NCBI GenBank assembly: GCA_934654775.1
Contig: CAKUGR010000007.1
Span: forward strand, 62,001 to 126,000
From: an uncultured Collinsella sp.
GTDB lineage: Bacteria > Actinomycetota > Coriobacteriia > Coriobacteriales > Coriobacteriaceae
Length of the DNA: 64,000 nt
Direction of reading: 5' to 3'
Below the pieces are notes generated by a model. The model made no database searches. It worked only from the letters and a program-made list of their open reading frames with translations, and was not told where the DNA came from. The position numbers were made by a program, and so were the translations under genes. Of this stretch, positions 16,056 to 24,939 are shown in pieces (position 1 is the first letter of the stretch; each line of letters starts with the position of its first letter).

Positions 16056-16967
16056 ATGAACAACGGATTGATTACATACCTGGCAGCATTGCTGTTGTTT
16101 GGCTCTAACGGCATCATCGCCGCCGCTATCGCGCTGCCGAGCTCTGATATCGTGCTCCTGCGCACGTTTTTGGGTGCGCTCTCGCTCATCATCATCCTCG
16201 TCACTACGCAACGCCATAAGTTGCAGGCGCCGTCTCGTCCCCGCGAAGCCGCGGCCCTTATCCTCTCGGGCGCTGCGTTGGGTGCCAGCTGGATATTCCT
16301 GTTCCGCGCCTACCAGACCATTGGCGTCGGCATCTCCTCGCTGCTGTATTACTGCGGCCCCATCATCGTTATGGCGCTCTCCCCGCTCATTTTTGGCGAA
16401 AAGCTGACCGGTGGTAAAATCACCGGCTTCATAGCCGTCGCCTGCGGCGCCTTCCTCATCGCGGCACAGGGCCTCGGCGGCAATCTACCCATCGCGGGCA
16501 TCGCGTGCGGCATCGCCTCGGCCTTCTGCTACGCGTTGATGGTCATCGCCAGCAAGGGGGCGCCGCATATCGAAGGACTCGAGAACTCCGCGCTCCAGGT
16601 GAGCGCCGCCTTCGTAACCGCGCTGGTCCTCACGCTTGCCACGCAGGGCGTGCCCTCGTTCCTGTCTGCAAACATTGCCGCCGGTATCGATTGGCACGCC
16701 GTCGCTATGCTCGGCGTCGTCAACACCGGCCTGGGTTGTCTGCTCTACTTTGGCGCCGTCGCCAAACTGCCCGTGCAGACCGTCGCCGTCGTCGGCTACC
16801 TCGAGCCGCTTTCGGCCGTCGTCTTCTCCGTCGTCCTTTTGGGCGAGGCCGTGACGCCCATCCGCCTGATGGGAGCCGCGCTGATCATCGGCGGCGCGGT
16901 CTTCTGCGAGCTCGCCGGCAAACGCGCAAGTGCCAAAGCCGGTATTGCCCAGGCAGCGCGCGCCTAA
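16056..16967 (+). CDS. EamA/DMT-family transporter (1)
   Basis: 303 residues with ten predicted membrane helices in two five-helix halves, the build of drug/metabolite (EamA) exporters. Typical stretches are LAALLLFGSNGIIAAAIAL at the start and LEPLSAVVFSVVLLGE in the second half. GGAGGGG precedes the ATG. Such proteins export amino acids or other small metabolites; the substrate is not predictable. The divergent LysR gene probably regulates it. Confidence 0.88.
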   Translation: MNNGLITYLAALLLFGSNGIIAAAIALPSSDIVLLRTFLGALSLIIILVTTQRHKLQAPSRPREAAALILSGAALGASWIFLFRAYQTIGVGISSLLYYCGPIIVMALSPLIFGEKLTGGKITGFIAVACGAFLIAAQGLGGNLPIAGIACGIASAFCYALMVIASKGAPHIEGLENSALQVSAAFVTALVLTLATQGVPSFLSANIAAGIDWHAVAMLGVVNTGLGCLLYFGAVAKLPVQTVAVVGYLEPLSAVVFSVVLLGEAVTPIRLMGAALIIGGAVFCELAGKRASAKAGIAQAARA

Positions 16968-16981
16968 CAGCCCCTCTTCGG

Positions 16982-17054
16982 TTTCAAAACAGGGGCGCGC
17001 CCGCGGTTATTACGTTGCAGCAAACCACACAGCGAATACGCCCCTGTTTTGAAA
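16982..17054. repeat. inverted repeat with 16-bp perfect arms
   Basis: TTTCAAAACAGGGGCG (16982-16997) is exactly inverted at 17039-17054 around a 41-bp centre. It lies between the EamA gene and kup. Confidence 0.7.
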
Positions 17055-17150
17055 TGTCGCCCGCGCAGGCAGCTACTCCCCAGCTGGGGATTATTGTCTA
17101 AAGCACCCCGATGTGCCAAACTGCTCTTATATATAAAGACGGCATAAAAG

Positions 17151-17170
17151 ATTTCTGTCCCGACAGAAAT
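17151..17170. promoter_or_regulatory. dyad in the kup leader
   Basis: ATTTCTGTC-CC-GACAGAAAT is a perfect 9-2-9 inverted repeat, 21 bases before the GTG start and about 20 bases after a TATATATAA stretch that may be the -10. It could be an operator or an RNA hairpin near the ribosome site. Confidence 0.45.
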
Positions 17171-17191
17171 TAGATGTCTAAGGGAGTCCAC

Positions 17192-19423
17192 GTGGCACAC
17201 AACAAACTGGAGGCAAGCCTCCAAGACCAGCACAGTCAGGGCGGGCACGGAGCTATCCCGCTCTCCGCTGGTATGCTGCTCGTTACGCTCGGCGTCGTCT
17301 ACGGCGACATCGGCACGAGCCCCATGTACACCATGAAATCAATCGTCGCCAACAACGGCGGCATCGGCACCGTCAGCGAGGACATGATCCTGGGCGCGCT
17401 TTCGCTCGTCATCTGGACCATGACGCTCGTGACCACGGTCAAGTACGTGCTGATCGCCATGAAGGCCGACAACCATAACGAAGGTGGTATCTTCGCCCTG
17501 TTCAGTCTCGTGCGCAAGGTGGCGCCGTGGCTGATCCTCCCCGCCATGATCGGCGGCGCGGCATTGCTCGCTGACGGCATCCTCACCCCCGCGGTCACGG
17601 TCACCACGGCCATCGAGGGCTTGCGCACCATCGAGTGGGGCCACGCGTTGCTAGGCGACGGCCAGACCAACGTCATCATCATTACCATCATCATTATCTG
17701 CGGCCTGTTTGCCATGCAGCGTGCCGGCACCTCATCGATCGGCAAGCTGTTCGGCCCGCTCATGACGCTATGGTTCTTGTTCCTGGCTGGTGCCGGTCTG
17801 TTCAACATGCTCGGCAACCTGTCCATCCTGCGCGCGCTCAACCCCATCCGCGGCATCATGTTCCTGTTCTCGCCCATCAACCACTCGGGCATCATGGTGC
17901 TCGGCTTTGTCTTCCTGTCGACGACCGGCGCCGAGGCGCTCTATTCGGACATGGGTCACGTGGGCAAGGCTAACATTTACGCATCCTGGCCGTTCGTAAA
18001 GGCGGCCCTCATCCTTAACTATCTGGGTCAGGGCGCTTGGCTGCTCGCCAATAACTCCAATCCCCAGATGCTCGCGATGGATATCGTCAACCCGTTCTAC
18101 ATGATGCTTCCCGAGCCTCTGCGCCCCTTTGCCATCGTGCTTTCGGCCGTCGCAGCCATCATCGCCTCGCAGGCACTTATCACCGGCTCGTTCTCGCTGG
18201 TATCCGAGGCAACCCGCCTCAACCTTATGCCGCATCTGCGCATTCACTACCCCAGCGACACTAAGGGTCAGCTCTATATTCCGCTCGTCAACAACATCAT
18301 GTGGGTCGGCTGCATCTTTATTGTGCTGCTGTTCCAAAACTCCGAGCGCATGGAGAGCGCCTATGGCCTCGCCATTACCGTGACCATGCTCATGACCACG
18401 ACGCTTTTGACGAGCTACATCGCCGGCATCCTCAAGCACAAGCTGGGCGCTTGCGTCTTCGCCCTGCTTTTTGGCGCCATCGAGCTCTGCTTCTTCGCCT
18501 CGTGCCTCACCATGTTCTTTGACGGCGGCTACGTCATGATCTTCTTGGCCTCGCTGCTGTTTGGTCTTATGTACGTGTGGCGCCGCGGCACCGCCATCGA
18601 GCGCACGCAGACGATCCTGCTGCCCGTCTCCAAGTACATTGATCAGCTCAACCGCCTGCGCAACGACGAGACCTACCCCGTGCTCGCCGACAATCTGGTG
18701 TTCCTCACCAACAGCCCCGACCCGCTCACGCTCGACCGCGACGTGCTCTATTCCATCCTGGACAAACATCCCAAGCGCGCCAAGGCATATTGGTTCATCA
18801 ACGTGCACGTTACCGACGAGCCCTATACGCACGAGTATTCCGTCGAGACCTTTGGCACGGACTTCCTGTTCCGCGTGCGCCTGGACCTGGGCTTTAAGGT
18901 CAACCAACGCATCAACGCCTATCTGCGTCAGATCGTCGGCGACTTGATGACATCGGGTGAGCTGCCGCCGCAGCATCACACCTACTCCATCTACGAGACC
19001 CGCGGCAACGTGGGCGACTTCCGTTTTTGCATGCTGCGCAAGATGCTTGCCCCCGAAACGGACATCAACCGCAACGACCACCGCGTGATGGCCATCAAGT
19101 ACGCCGTCCGCCGCGCCTGCGGAAGCCCGGCACGTTGGTATGGTCTCGAGAACTCGGCCATCATCATCGAGTACGTGCCGCTCTTTGCCCGCATGCGCCC
19201 GGCAGTCAAGCTGGTACGCACCCAGGTTCCGCTCGAGGTTCAGGTCGAAGAGGCCGAGGAAATGGAAGTCGATATCTTCTCGGACGACCTGGTCAACGGC
19301 AACGAGGCCGGTAGAAACATGAACTTCGATCCCACCGAGCTGCTCGAGAGCGTCGCAGATACGCCCGAGCAGCAACAGCTCGACGGCCTCGAGAACGAAC
19401 AACTCAACGACGCCAACTTCTAG
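17192..19423 (+). CDS. kup: Kup-type potassium uptake protein
   Basis: 743 residues from GTG 17192, which has AAGGGAG five bases upstream; an ATG six codons earlier overlaps no site. The first membrane helix carries VYGDIGTSPMYTM, the signature of KUP/HAK/KT transporters. About twelve helices fill residues 25-450, and a long cytosolic C-terminal domain follows, ending in an acidic tail. It takes up K+ with H+. It is a single gene with its own terminator. Confidence 0.95.
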   Translation: MAHNKLEASLQDQHSQGGHGAIPLSAGMLLVTLGVVYGDIGTSPMYTMKSIVANNGGIGTVSEDMILGALSLVIWTMTLVTTVKYVLIAMKADNHNEGGIFALFSLVRKVAPWLILPAMIGGAALLADGILTPAVTVTTAIEGLRTIEWGHALLGDGQTNVIIITIIIICGLFAMQRAGTSSIGKLFGPLMTLWFLFLAGAGLFNMLGNLSILRALNPIRGIMFLFSPINHSGIMVLGFVFLSTTGAEALYSDMGHVGKANIYASWPFVKAALILNYLGQGAWLLANNSNPQMLAMDIVNPFYMMLPEPLRPFAIVLSAVAAIIASQALITGSFSLVSEATRLNLMPHLRIHYPSDTKGQLYIPLVNNIMWVGCIFIVLLFQNSERMESAYGLAITVTMLMTTTLLTSYIAGILKHKLGACVFALLFGAIELCFFASCLTMFFDGGYVMIFLASLLFGLMYVWRRGTAIERTQTILLPVSKYIDQLNRLRNDETYPVLADNLVFLTNSPDPLTLDRDVLYSILDKHPKRAKAYWFINVHVTDEPYTHEYSVETFGTDFLFRVRLDLGFKVNQRINAYLRQIVGDLMTSGELPPQHHTYSIYETRGNVGDFRFCMLRKMLAPETDINRNDHRVMAIKYAVRRACGSPARWYGLENSAIIIEYVPLFARMRPAVKLVRTQVPLEVQVEEAEEMEVDIFSDDLVNGNEAGRNMNFDPTELLESVADTPEQQQLDGLENEQLNDANF

Positions 19424-19444
19424 CGACGCCGCGAATTGACGACA

Positions 19445-19482
19445 GCGGCCCTGCACCTCACGAGAGATGCAGGGCCGCTTTG
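19445..19482 (+). terminator. terminator after kup
   Basis: GCGGCCCTGCA and TGCAGGGCCGC form a perfect stem, then TTTGT. Confidence 0.85.
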
Positions 19483-19502
19483 TATCGCGACGGACTTCTC
19501 AC

Positions 19503-20468
19503 CTACGAACGACGCGGCTCGGGAACCACAAGCCTATCGGGGCTCGCGCCCTCGGCATCCATCAGGCTCACGTAGCGAATCGACGGATCCTCATACATCG
19601 CGTAGTAATAATTGCCCGTGCGCGCGCTAAAGCATCCGGTATAGATAGTCTTCTCGAACTTGCCATCGCCCATCCTGGATGCCCCCTCAATCATCACCAC
19701 GCCCTCGAGTGAACGGAACATGCGGACGACGTTTTCGGTCTCGCTGTCTTTTTGCGGGTAATTGGCGTTGAGGTACGCTGCCTTTACAAAACGGCTCGGC
19801 GAATAGCAGTCGCCGGGAATGCCGCGCATGCCGGCACCGGCTCCATAGGGCTTAAGCTCGGCGCCACGCCACGTCGCCGTCTGCGGAAAATCGCTTGTGG
19901 CGGTGATATAAGTGCGTAGGTTTTCCATATGCCACGGGAAGGTGGGCTGATTGGCAAGGGTGTCGACCGGATCGTCGTATACATGCAGGCCGTCAGCCAT
20001 CATCTCGACCACGATGCTACGCTGGCTGTCGCCGATAATCCAATGGAGCAGCGACACGCCCAGCCCCTCTCCGGCAGATTTGGCGACAATCACCGTGTCG
20101 CGCAGCGCGGCCTCGACCTCATCGACCGTCGAGAACGTCGCTGCCACCCACAGGGGAAACTCATAGGCCGCGATATTGGTCTTGCCGTCGACAGGGTCCT
20201 CGGCATACTCGGCATAACCCGGGAAATTGAGACCCGCCACGGCGAGGCCCGCATCGTTGCCGCAGTCGAAGAACATAGGGTAGTTCTTGTAATCGATGCA
20301 CATACCGATCACCGCGTGTGCCGCTGTCGTGTCGTCGATAAACGAATACGGAATGTGAAACCCGCGCGGCATCACGCGAACCTGTTGGCCGTAGTCAAAG
20401 CTCCAGTCGAGGTTGCGGCCCAGATACATGTTGCCGGAATTATCGGTAAATCGAATGCTCGTACACAT
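19503..20468 (-). CDS. bsh: bile salt hydrolase (choloylglycine hydrolase family)
   Basis: 321 residues starting MCTSIRF, with AGGAGG four bases upstream, so Cys2 becomes the N-terminal nucleophile after Met removal. The full choloylglycine hydrolase set is visible: Cys2, Arg18 and Asp21 in GRNLDWSF, Asn81 in LNFPG, Asn173 in LANQPTF and Arg226 in PGDCYSPSRF. These positions match the clostridial enzyme closely. It cleaves glycine or taurine from conjugated bile acids. No signal peptide is seen, so it is cytosolic. It stands alone, not next to a bile transporter. Confidence 0.93.
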   Translation of the reverse strand: MCTSIRFTDNSGNMYLGRNLDWSFDYGQQVRVMPRGFHIPYSFIDDTTAAHAVIGMCIDYKNYPMFFDCGNDAGLAVAGLNFPGYAEYAEDPVDGKTNIAAYEFPLWVAATFSTVDEVEAALRDTVIVAKSAGEGLGVSLLHWIIGDSQRSIVVEMMADGLHVYDDPVDTLANQPTFPWHMENLRTYITATSDFPQTATWRGAELKPYGAGAGMRGIPGDCYSPSRFVKAAYLNANYPQKDSETENVVRMFRSLEGVVMIEGASRMGDGKFEKTIYTGCFSARTGNYYYAMYEDPSIRYVSLMDAEGASPDRLVVPEPRRS

Positions 20469-20530
20469 AGCGCCTCCTAGCTTTACGTTCTTGCTAAGTT
20501 CATTGTCACCAAACAAAAAGGCGCTAAACA

Positions 20531-20570
20531 CAAAAGCCCGGACATGACAACAATGTCACGCCCGGACTAT
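20531..20570 (-). terminator. hairpin upstream of bsh, probable terminator on the minus strand
   Basis: AGTCCGGGCGTGACA and TGTCATGTCCGGGCT form a stem with two mismatches, followed on the minus strand by TTTTG. It would end transcripts coming from the deformylase-like B gene. Confidence 0.65.
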
Positions 20571-20609
20571 TCAAGCAGGATAAAGTCAACCAAGTTAACC
20601 CCGCAGGTC

Positions 20610-20718
20610 GTCTAAGGGGTCAAAGTGCCGCAGATTGCCACGAAAGAGGAGCGAAGCGTACTTAAGGTACGCGAGCGACGATTGAGCGGCAAGGTGCGGT
20701 GCTTTGGTCCCCTTAGAC
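20610..20718. repeat. 109-bp hairpin element, GTCTAAGGGG ends
   Basis: GTCTAAGGGG (20610-20619) and its exact inverse CCCCTTAGAC (20709-20718) close a long imperfect hairpin, with CCGCAGATTGCC facing GGCAAGGTGCGG and an inner GCGTAC/GTACGC loop. CAGATTGCC and GCAAGGTGC also occur in the 11643-11741 element. The stop of deformylase-like B lies in its right arm. Confidence 0.65.
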
Positions 20719-21132
20719 CAACTTTCCTAGACAGTGGTCAATCATGTGTTGAATCATTTGCGCCTCGAAGCCCACAAAGTCCTGCTTGCGCTCGCGCATC
20801 TTGCCGTCGACGATCTGGTCAAAGGCAACCTTGCACTTGATATAGCGCGTGGACTTGGTGATCTCCTCGTGCGTCAGGCAGCTCTCCTCCATCTTGCTGG
20901 CGCCCAGGCCAAACACCAGACGGGGGTTGTAGAGCACGTGGGGCTCGCCGGCATCGTCCAGGTAGACGCAAACCTTCTTGGTGACGCCGATCTGGTTGGC
21001 GGCAAGGCAGCCAGCATCGTCGAGCGACTTGATGGTATCGATCAGGTCCTGAGCAACCGACTCGTCCTCGACGGTCGCAACCTCGCAACGCTGGGACAGA
21101 ATAGCCTCGTCGTGGCAGAGCTCTTTAATCAT
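20713..21132 (-). CDS. peptide-deformylase-like protein B, catalytic Glu missing
   Basis: 139 residues from ATG 21132 (GGAGGAACGT before it). The deformylase motifs are recognisable: GCLAANQIG with the Gln intact, ESCLTHE with the Cys, and IQHMIDHCLG. In the last motif HExxH is changed to HMxxH, so the catalytic Glu is replaced by Met while both His ligands stay. It may bind metal without deformylating. The final Leu-Val-stop falls in the 20610-20718 repeat. Protein A keeps the Glu but has lost the Gln. Confidence 0.72.
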   Translation of the reverse strand: MIKELCHDEAILSQRCEVATVEDESVAQDLIDTIKSLDDAGCLAANQIGVTKKVCVYLDDAGEPHVLYNPRLVFGLGASKMEESCLTHEEITKSTRYIKCKVAFDQIVDGKMRERKQDFVGFEAQMIQHMIDHCLGKLV

Positions 21133-21325
21133 ACGTTCCTCCATAGGGGTCGTTGTAACTGCTTAAGTATACGGTACCCACACATTTTCATACGGAAAAT
21201 ACCGCCCGTCTGCTACATTGCGCCGAACATCAACATGTGGGGAACAGCAAGGTCGTAAAGGCGATATAGTGAGTAAGTTCGTGTCAATCGGCCTAAACTC
21301 GGGGCCGAACAAGGAAAGGGTATGC

Positions 21326-22639
21326 ATGGACGAACTATTTCACGTCAGCGAGCGCAAGTCCACAATCGGGACCGAACTTCGCGCTGGACTGACAACGTTC
21401 CTGGCAATGGCCTACATCATTGCCGTCAACCCCGCGGTGCTCTCGGGCGCTGGCATCGATGCGGGGGCGCTCGCCTGCGCCACCTGCCTGGGCGCTGGCA
21501 TCATGACCATCTGCATGGGCATCTTCGCTAACCGCCCGCTCGCCTGCGCGTCGGGCCTGGGCATCAACGCCATGATTGCGGGCATCGCCACCACCATGTG
21601 CGGCGGCGACTGGCACGTGGCCATGAGCGTTATCTTCCTCGAGGGTGTCGTCATTCTGTTGCTCGTCCTTTGCGGCCTGCGCGAGGCCATTATGGATGCC
21701 ATTCCCGTGGTCCTGCGCCACGCCATCTCGGTGGGCCTGGGCCTGTTCATCGCCATGATCGGCCTGTGCGACGCCGGTATCATCACCGCTGGCGCCGGTA
21801 CGCTCGTCGGCCTGGGCGACATCACCTCCCCCACCTTTATCGTCGGCATCATCTCCATCGTCGTGACGGTTGCCCTGGCTTCCCGCAACGTGCCGGGCTC
21901 GCTGCTCATCGGCATCATCGTCGCCGTTATCGCCGGTATCCCGCTGGGCGTCACCCATGCGCCCGAGGGCCTCATCGCACCGCTCGATTTCTCGACCTTT
22001 GGCGCCCCGTTTGCCAGCACCGCCGATGGCAACATGGCCATCGTGAAGGTTCTGACCGACCCGATGCTGCTCGTCGTTGCCTTCTCGCTGCTCATGAGTG
22101 ACTTCTTCGACACCATGGGCACCGCGATGGCCGTCGCCAAGCAGGGCGAGTTCCTGACCGAGGACGGCAATGTCGAGGATATCCGTCCCATCCTGGTCGT
22201 TGACTCTGTGGCCGCCGCTGCCGGTGGCTTTATGGGCGTCTCCTCCATCACCACCTTCGTCGAGTCTACCTCTGGCGCTGCCGACGGTGGCCGCACGGGC
22301 CTCACCTCCGTCACCACCGGCGTGCTGTTCATTCTCGCCGCGTTCTTCTCCCCCATCGTCACCATCGTTTCCAGTGCCGCCACCTGCGGTGCTCTGGTCT
22401 ACGTCGGCTACCTCATGATGAGCGAGGCCTCCGAGATCGACTGGTCCGACGTGTCGCAGGGTTTCCCGGCGTTCATGATTATCGCCGGTGTGCCCTTCAC
22501 CTACTCCATCTCTGCCGGCATTGGTCTGGGCTTTATCGCCTACGTGGTCGTCGCGCTCGTTAAGGGCGAGGCCTCCAAGATCAAGCCGCTCATGTGGATC
22601 GCAGCCCTTGCCTTCCTCGTCTACTTCTTTGTAGCGTAA
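21326..22639 (+). CDS. AzgA-type adenine/guanine/hypoxanthine permease
   Basis: 437 residues from ATG 21326 with AAGGAAAGGG upstream. It is a nucleobase-cation symporter of the AzgA/PbuG/GhxP branch: GTELRAGLTTFLAMAYIIAVNP at the N-terminus, GLGINAMIAG, DFFDTMGTAMAV and SSITTFVESTSGAADGGRTG with the acidic substrate residue. Twelve to fourteen membrane segments are predicted. It imports purine bases. I looked for a purine riboswitch in the leader and did not find one. Confidence 0.9.
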   Translation: MDELFHVSERKSTIGTELRAGLTTFLAMAYIIAVNPAVLSGAGIDAGALACATCLGAGIMTICMGIFANRPLACASGLGINAMIAGIATTMCGGDWHVAMSVIFLEGVVILLLVLCGLREAIMDAIPVVLRHAISVGLGLFIAMIGLCDAGIITAGAGTLVGLGDITSPTFIVGIISIVVTVALASRNVPGSLLIGIIVAVIAGIPLGVTHAPEGLIAPLDFSTFGAPFASTADGNMAIVKVLTDPMLLVVAFSLLMSDFFDTMGTAMAVAKQGEFLTEDGNVEDIRPILVVDSVAAAAGGFMGVSSITTFVESTSGAADGGRTGLTSVTTGVLFILAAFFSPIVTIVSSAATCGALVYVGYLMMSEASEIDWSDVSQGFPAFMIIAGVPFTYSISAGIGLGFIAYVVVALVKGEASKIKPLMWIAALAFLVYFFVA

Positions 22640-22665
22640 CGGCAAAGCTGCCAAAGCAGAACACC

Positions 22666-22706
22666 AAAGCGCGAAGTCGCAACGAGCGGCTCCGCGCTTT
22701 TCTTTT
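22666..22706 (+). terminator. terminator after the purine permease gene
   Basis: AAAGCGCG and CGCGCTTT pair around a 19-base loop, then TCTTTT. A related sequence precedes the second surface-protein gene. Confidence 0.7.
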
Positions 22707-22727
22707 AAAGACGGGCAGAGCACGGGC

Positions 22728-22846
22728 GCGCGATATATTGCTTCCCAAATTTTGGACATTTTGCCCTCCAAACGGCACTACCGCCGGCTACATCCTGCAG
22801 ATATGCTGGGCGTAATCGCATAGGCCCTATGAGGATGGGAGTAACC
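22728..22846. repeat. upstream region of surface protein 1, duplicated
   Basis: This 120-bp non-coding stretch is nearly repeated at 24818-24939 (blocks such as TTTTGGACATTTTGCCCT and TCGCATAGGCCCTATGAG). It probably holds the promoter and leader and was copied with the gene. Confidence 0.75.
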
Positions 22847-24637
22847 ATGGCCGCCTTGTTCACGACCCCCAAGCGCAATGACAAAACCTCTGGAGCCCAT
22901 TTTGTCGAGCCCGACGTGCGCCGTCGCACGCTGCTCGCACACGGCAGCTGGCGCCGCGTGACGCGCCGCATCGTCGTGGGCGCCGTATGCGCGCTTACGG
23001 TGAGCTCGCTGCTCATGCCGAGCGTCTCGCTCGCGGCCGAGTGGGTGGACGTCGATGGCGTTCGCCACGAAGCGGCCGCGGGTCCCACGGGAGACGCCGC
23101 CGGCACCTGGTCGTGGAACGGCGCCGACGACATGAAGCTCAACGGCTATAACGGCGGCGCGATTACGGCTGCAGGCAAGCTCAACATTGCCTACGAGGGT
23201 ACCAACACCGTGGAAACAGAGCCCGATTACACCGGTGCCGCCATCAAGGCGAAGGACGGCACTAACCAGAAAGCAGAGTTGAACATAACGAGCTCGAATA
23301 GCACGGATGAGCTCAATGTGACAGCCGAGGCAGACGCGATTAAATCCACGGGCGATCTCTCCATTTCAGGCCCAGGCACCGTTAACACCACAAGTACCAC
23401 TTCCGACGGAATTGAGGCAAAGGGTGATCTCTCTATCACGGGCTCGGGCACCGTGAATTCAACGGGCGGTACCGAAGGCATCCAATCCAAGGGCAAGACC
23501 ACCATCGATTCCTCTGGCACAGTGTTAGCTAAAGGAGGCGAAGGCTACGGCATCGCCGCGGGCAGCGACCTGATCGTCAAAGGCGGCGGCAAGGTAGAGG
23601 CAAGCTCTAACGAGGACGTGGCGATTTGGGCAGACGGCAACATCGACATCTCGGGCGGCAGTCAGGTCGAGGCGAGCTCCCAGGAAGACCTTGCCGTCGA
23701 CGCTGAGGGCAGTCTCGCAATCACGAATGCCTCCCTTAACGCAGCCGGTGTTGAGTATGGCGTCTATGGCCGCAAGGGCATCACGCTCGACCACGCGACC
23801 GTGACGGTCCGTGCAAGCACGGGCGGCGGCTGGCAAACTATCGCTCTCATCACTGACGAGGACGACATCGTCATCAAGAATGGTTCCATCGTGGACGCGC
23901 TCGCGGAAGGCGGGTTCTCGGCTGCTATCGCCAGCAGAAACTACAACCCTGGCGAGTCAGGCGGCCACATCTACATTAGTGACTCCGTTATCAAGGCTAT
24001 AGCCCGCTATGCTGAGGACGGTGGCGACGGCCCCGACCACTACAGCAACGACCAAAGCGGCGTGGTCATCCCTGAGCCTAGGGGTCTGAACATCGGTATC
24101 TTCGCCCAGACCAGCGAGGGCATCACGCCCGCGACTATTTCGATCGTCCGCAGCAAGATCACGGCCGAAGGAGACACGGCGGCGATCTTCGCGCTTGCTA
24201 TGAGCGAAGATGGCAAGGCGATCGGCACCATCAAGATCGAAGGCGCTCCCATCCAGGCGCCCGCAGGCGGCAAGATCATTAACTATCGCTACGAAGAAGA
24301 GTACGGCCCCAGCATCTCCTACGAGGCAGGTCAAACCATCGGCACGGGTGACGCCACGATCGACTCCCCCTATGACGCCGCTGTCGCCAAGAGCACGGTC
24401 ATCGTGCCTCCCGAAGAGATCAAACCCGAGGAAAAGCCCGGCGAGACCAAACCCGAGGGACCCAAGTCTGAGGGCACGAAGATGACCAAGACCGTCGCGG
24501 TTGCAACTACGGGCGTCAAAGCCACCGGCAAGCTCACGGCAACCGGCGACACCTCGAGCGCAGCCATTGTGGCGACCGCCCTTGCGGGAACAGCCGCCAT
24601 CGCTGCCGGCGCTGTGGTGAGCCGCAAGCGCTCATAG
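22847..24637 (+). CDS. cell-surface beta-helix protein 1 (carbohydrate-binding-like, sorting tail)
   Basis: 596 residues from the ATG after GGGAGTAACC. A long basic leader (about 45 residues, GSWRRVTRRIVVG) precedes a hydrophobic signal segment ending VSLAAEW. The body consists of short repeating strands of the form GDLSISGPGTVN, KGKTTIDSSGTV and SDLIVKGGGKVEASS, typical of a right-handed beta-helix as in DUF4353/Cthe_2159-like carbohydrate-binding proteins. A Pro/Glu/Lys-rich stalk leads to LTATGD, a membrane helix and RKRS, a variant sortase signal. It is probably wall-anchored. Its close paralogue follows directly. Confidence 0.7.
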   Translation: MAALFTTPKRNDKTSGAHFVEPDVRRRTLLAHGSWRRVTRRIVVGAVCALTVSSLLMPSVSLAAEWVDVDGVRHEAAAGPTGDAAGTWSWNGADDMKLNGYNGGAITAAGKLNIAYEGTNTVETEPDYTGAAIKAKDGTNQKAELNITSSNSTDELNVTAEADAIKSTGDLSISGPGTVNTTSTTSDGIEAKGDLSITGSGTVNSTGGTEGIQSKGKTTIDSSGTVLAKGGEGYGIAAGSDLIVKGGGKVEASSNEDVAIWADGNIDISGGSQVEASSQEDLAVDAEGSLAITNASLNAAGVEYGVYGRKGITLDHATVTVRASTGGGWQTIALITDEDDIVIKNGSIVDALAEGGFSAAIASRNYNPGESGGHIYISDSVIKAIARYAEDGGDGPDHYSNDQSGVVIPEPRGLNIGIFAQTSEGITPATISIVRSKITAEGDTAAIFALAMSEDGKAIGTIKIEGAPIQAPAGGKIINYRYEEEYGPSISYEAGQTIGTGDATIDSPYDAAVAKSTVIVPPEEIKPEEKPGETKPEGPKSEGTKMTKTVAVATTGVKATGKLTATGDTSSAAIVATALAGTAAIAAGAVVSRKRS

Positions 24638-24697
24638 CACCTTTCATGCACGGGGCGTCACCCGCGAATATGCCTAATCCACACACCGTTTAGCAGC

Positions 24698-24733
24698 GCC
24701 ACCGCCAAGCTCCCATCCGGCGGTGGCGTTTCC
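24698..24733 (+). terminator. terminator after surface protein 1
   Basis: GCCACCGCC and GGCGGTGGC pair around a 12-base loop, then GTTTCC. An almost identical hairpin follows surface protein 2. Confidence 0.7.
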
Positions 24734-24817
24734 TGTTTGCGGCCGCCGGGCACGTACGCGAACGGAGTCGCATTGGACGGCTCCGCGCTTGTCTATTTAA
24801 AGCCGAGCCACGTGTAG

Positions 24818-24939
24818 GCGCGCGATTTAATTCTTCCCAGGTTTTTGGACATTTTGCCCTCTAAACGGCACTACCGCCCGCCGCATCCTGCAGATACGCT
24901 GGATGCAGTCGCATAGGCCCTATGAGAACGGGAGCAACC
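24818..24939. repeat. upstream region of surface protein 2, duplicated
   Basis: Second copy of the 22728-22846 leader. The 302-bp gap between the two surface genes holds only the terminator and this repeat. Confidence 0.75.

Noticed and set aside
17768..19456. 562-codon open frame on the minus strand
   Set aside because: It lies fully opposite kup, has a biased composition and no family motifs; it is a GC-rich shadow frame.
21133..21325. Purine riboswitch ahead of the AzgA-type permease
   Set aside because: The conserved loop sequences are absent in the leader.
21335..22771. 478-codon open frame on the minus strand
   Set aside because: Opposite the purine permease gene, Asp/His/Gly-rich low complexity; shadow frame.
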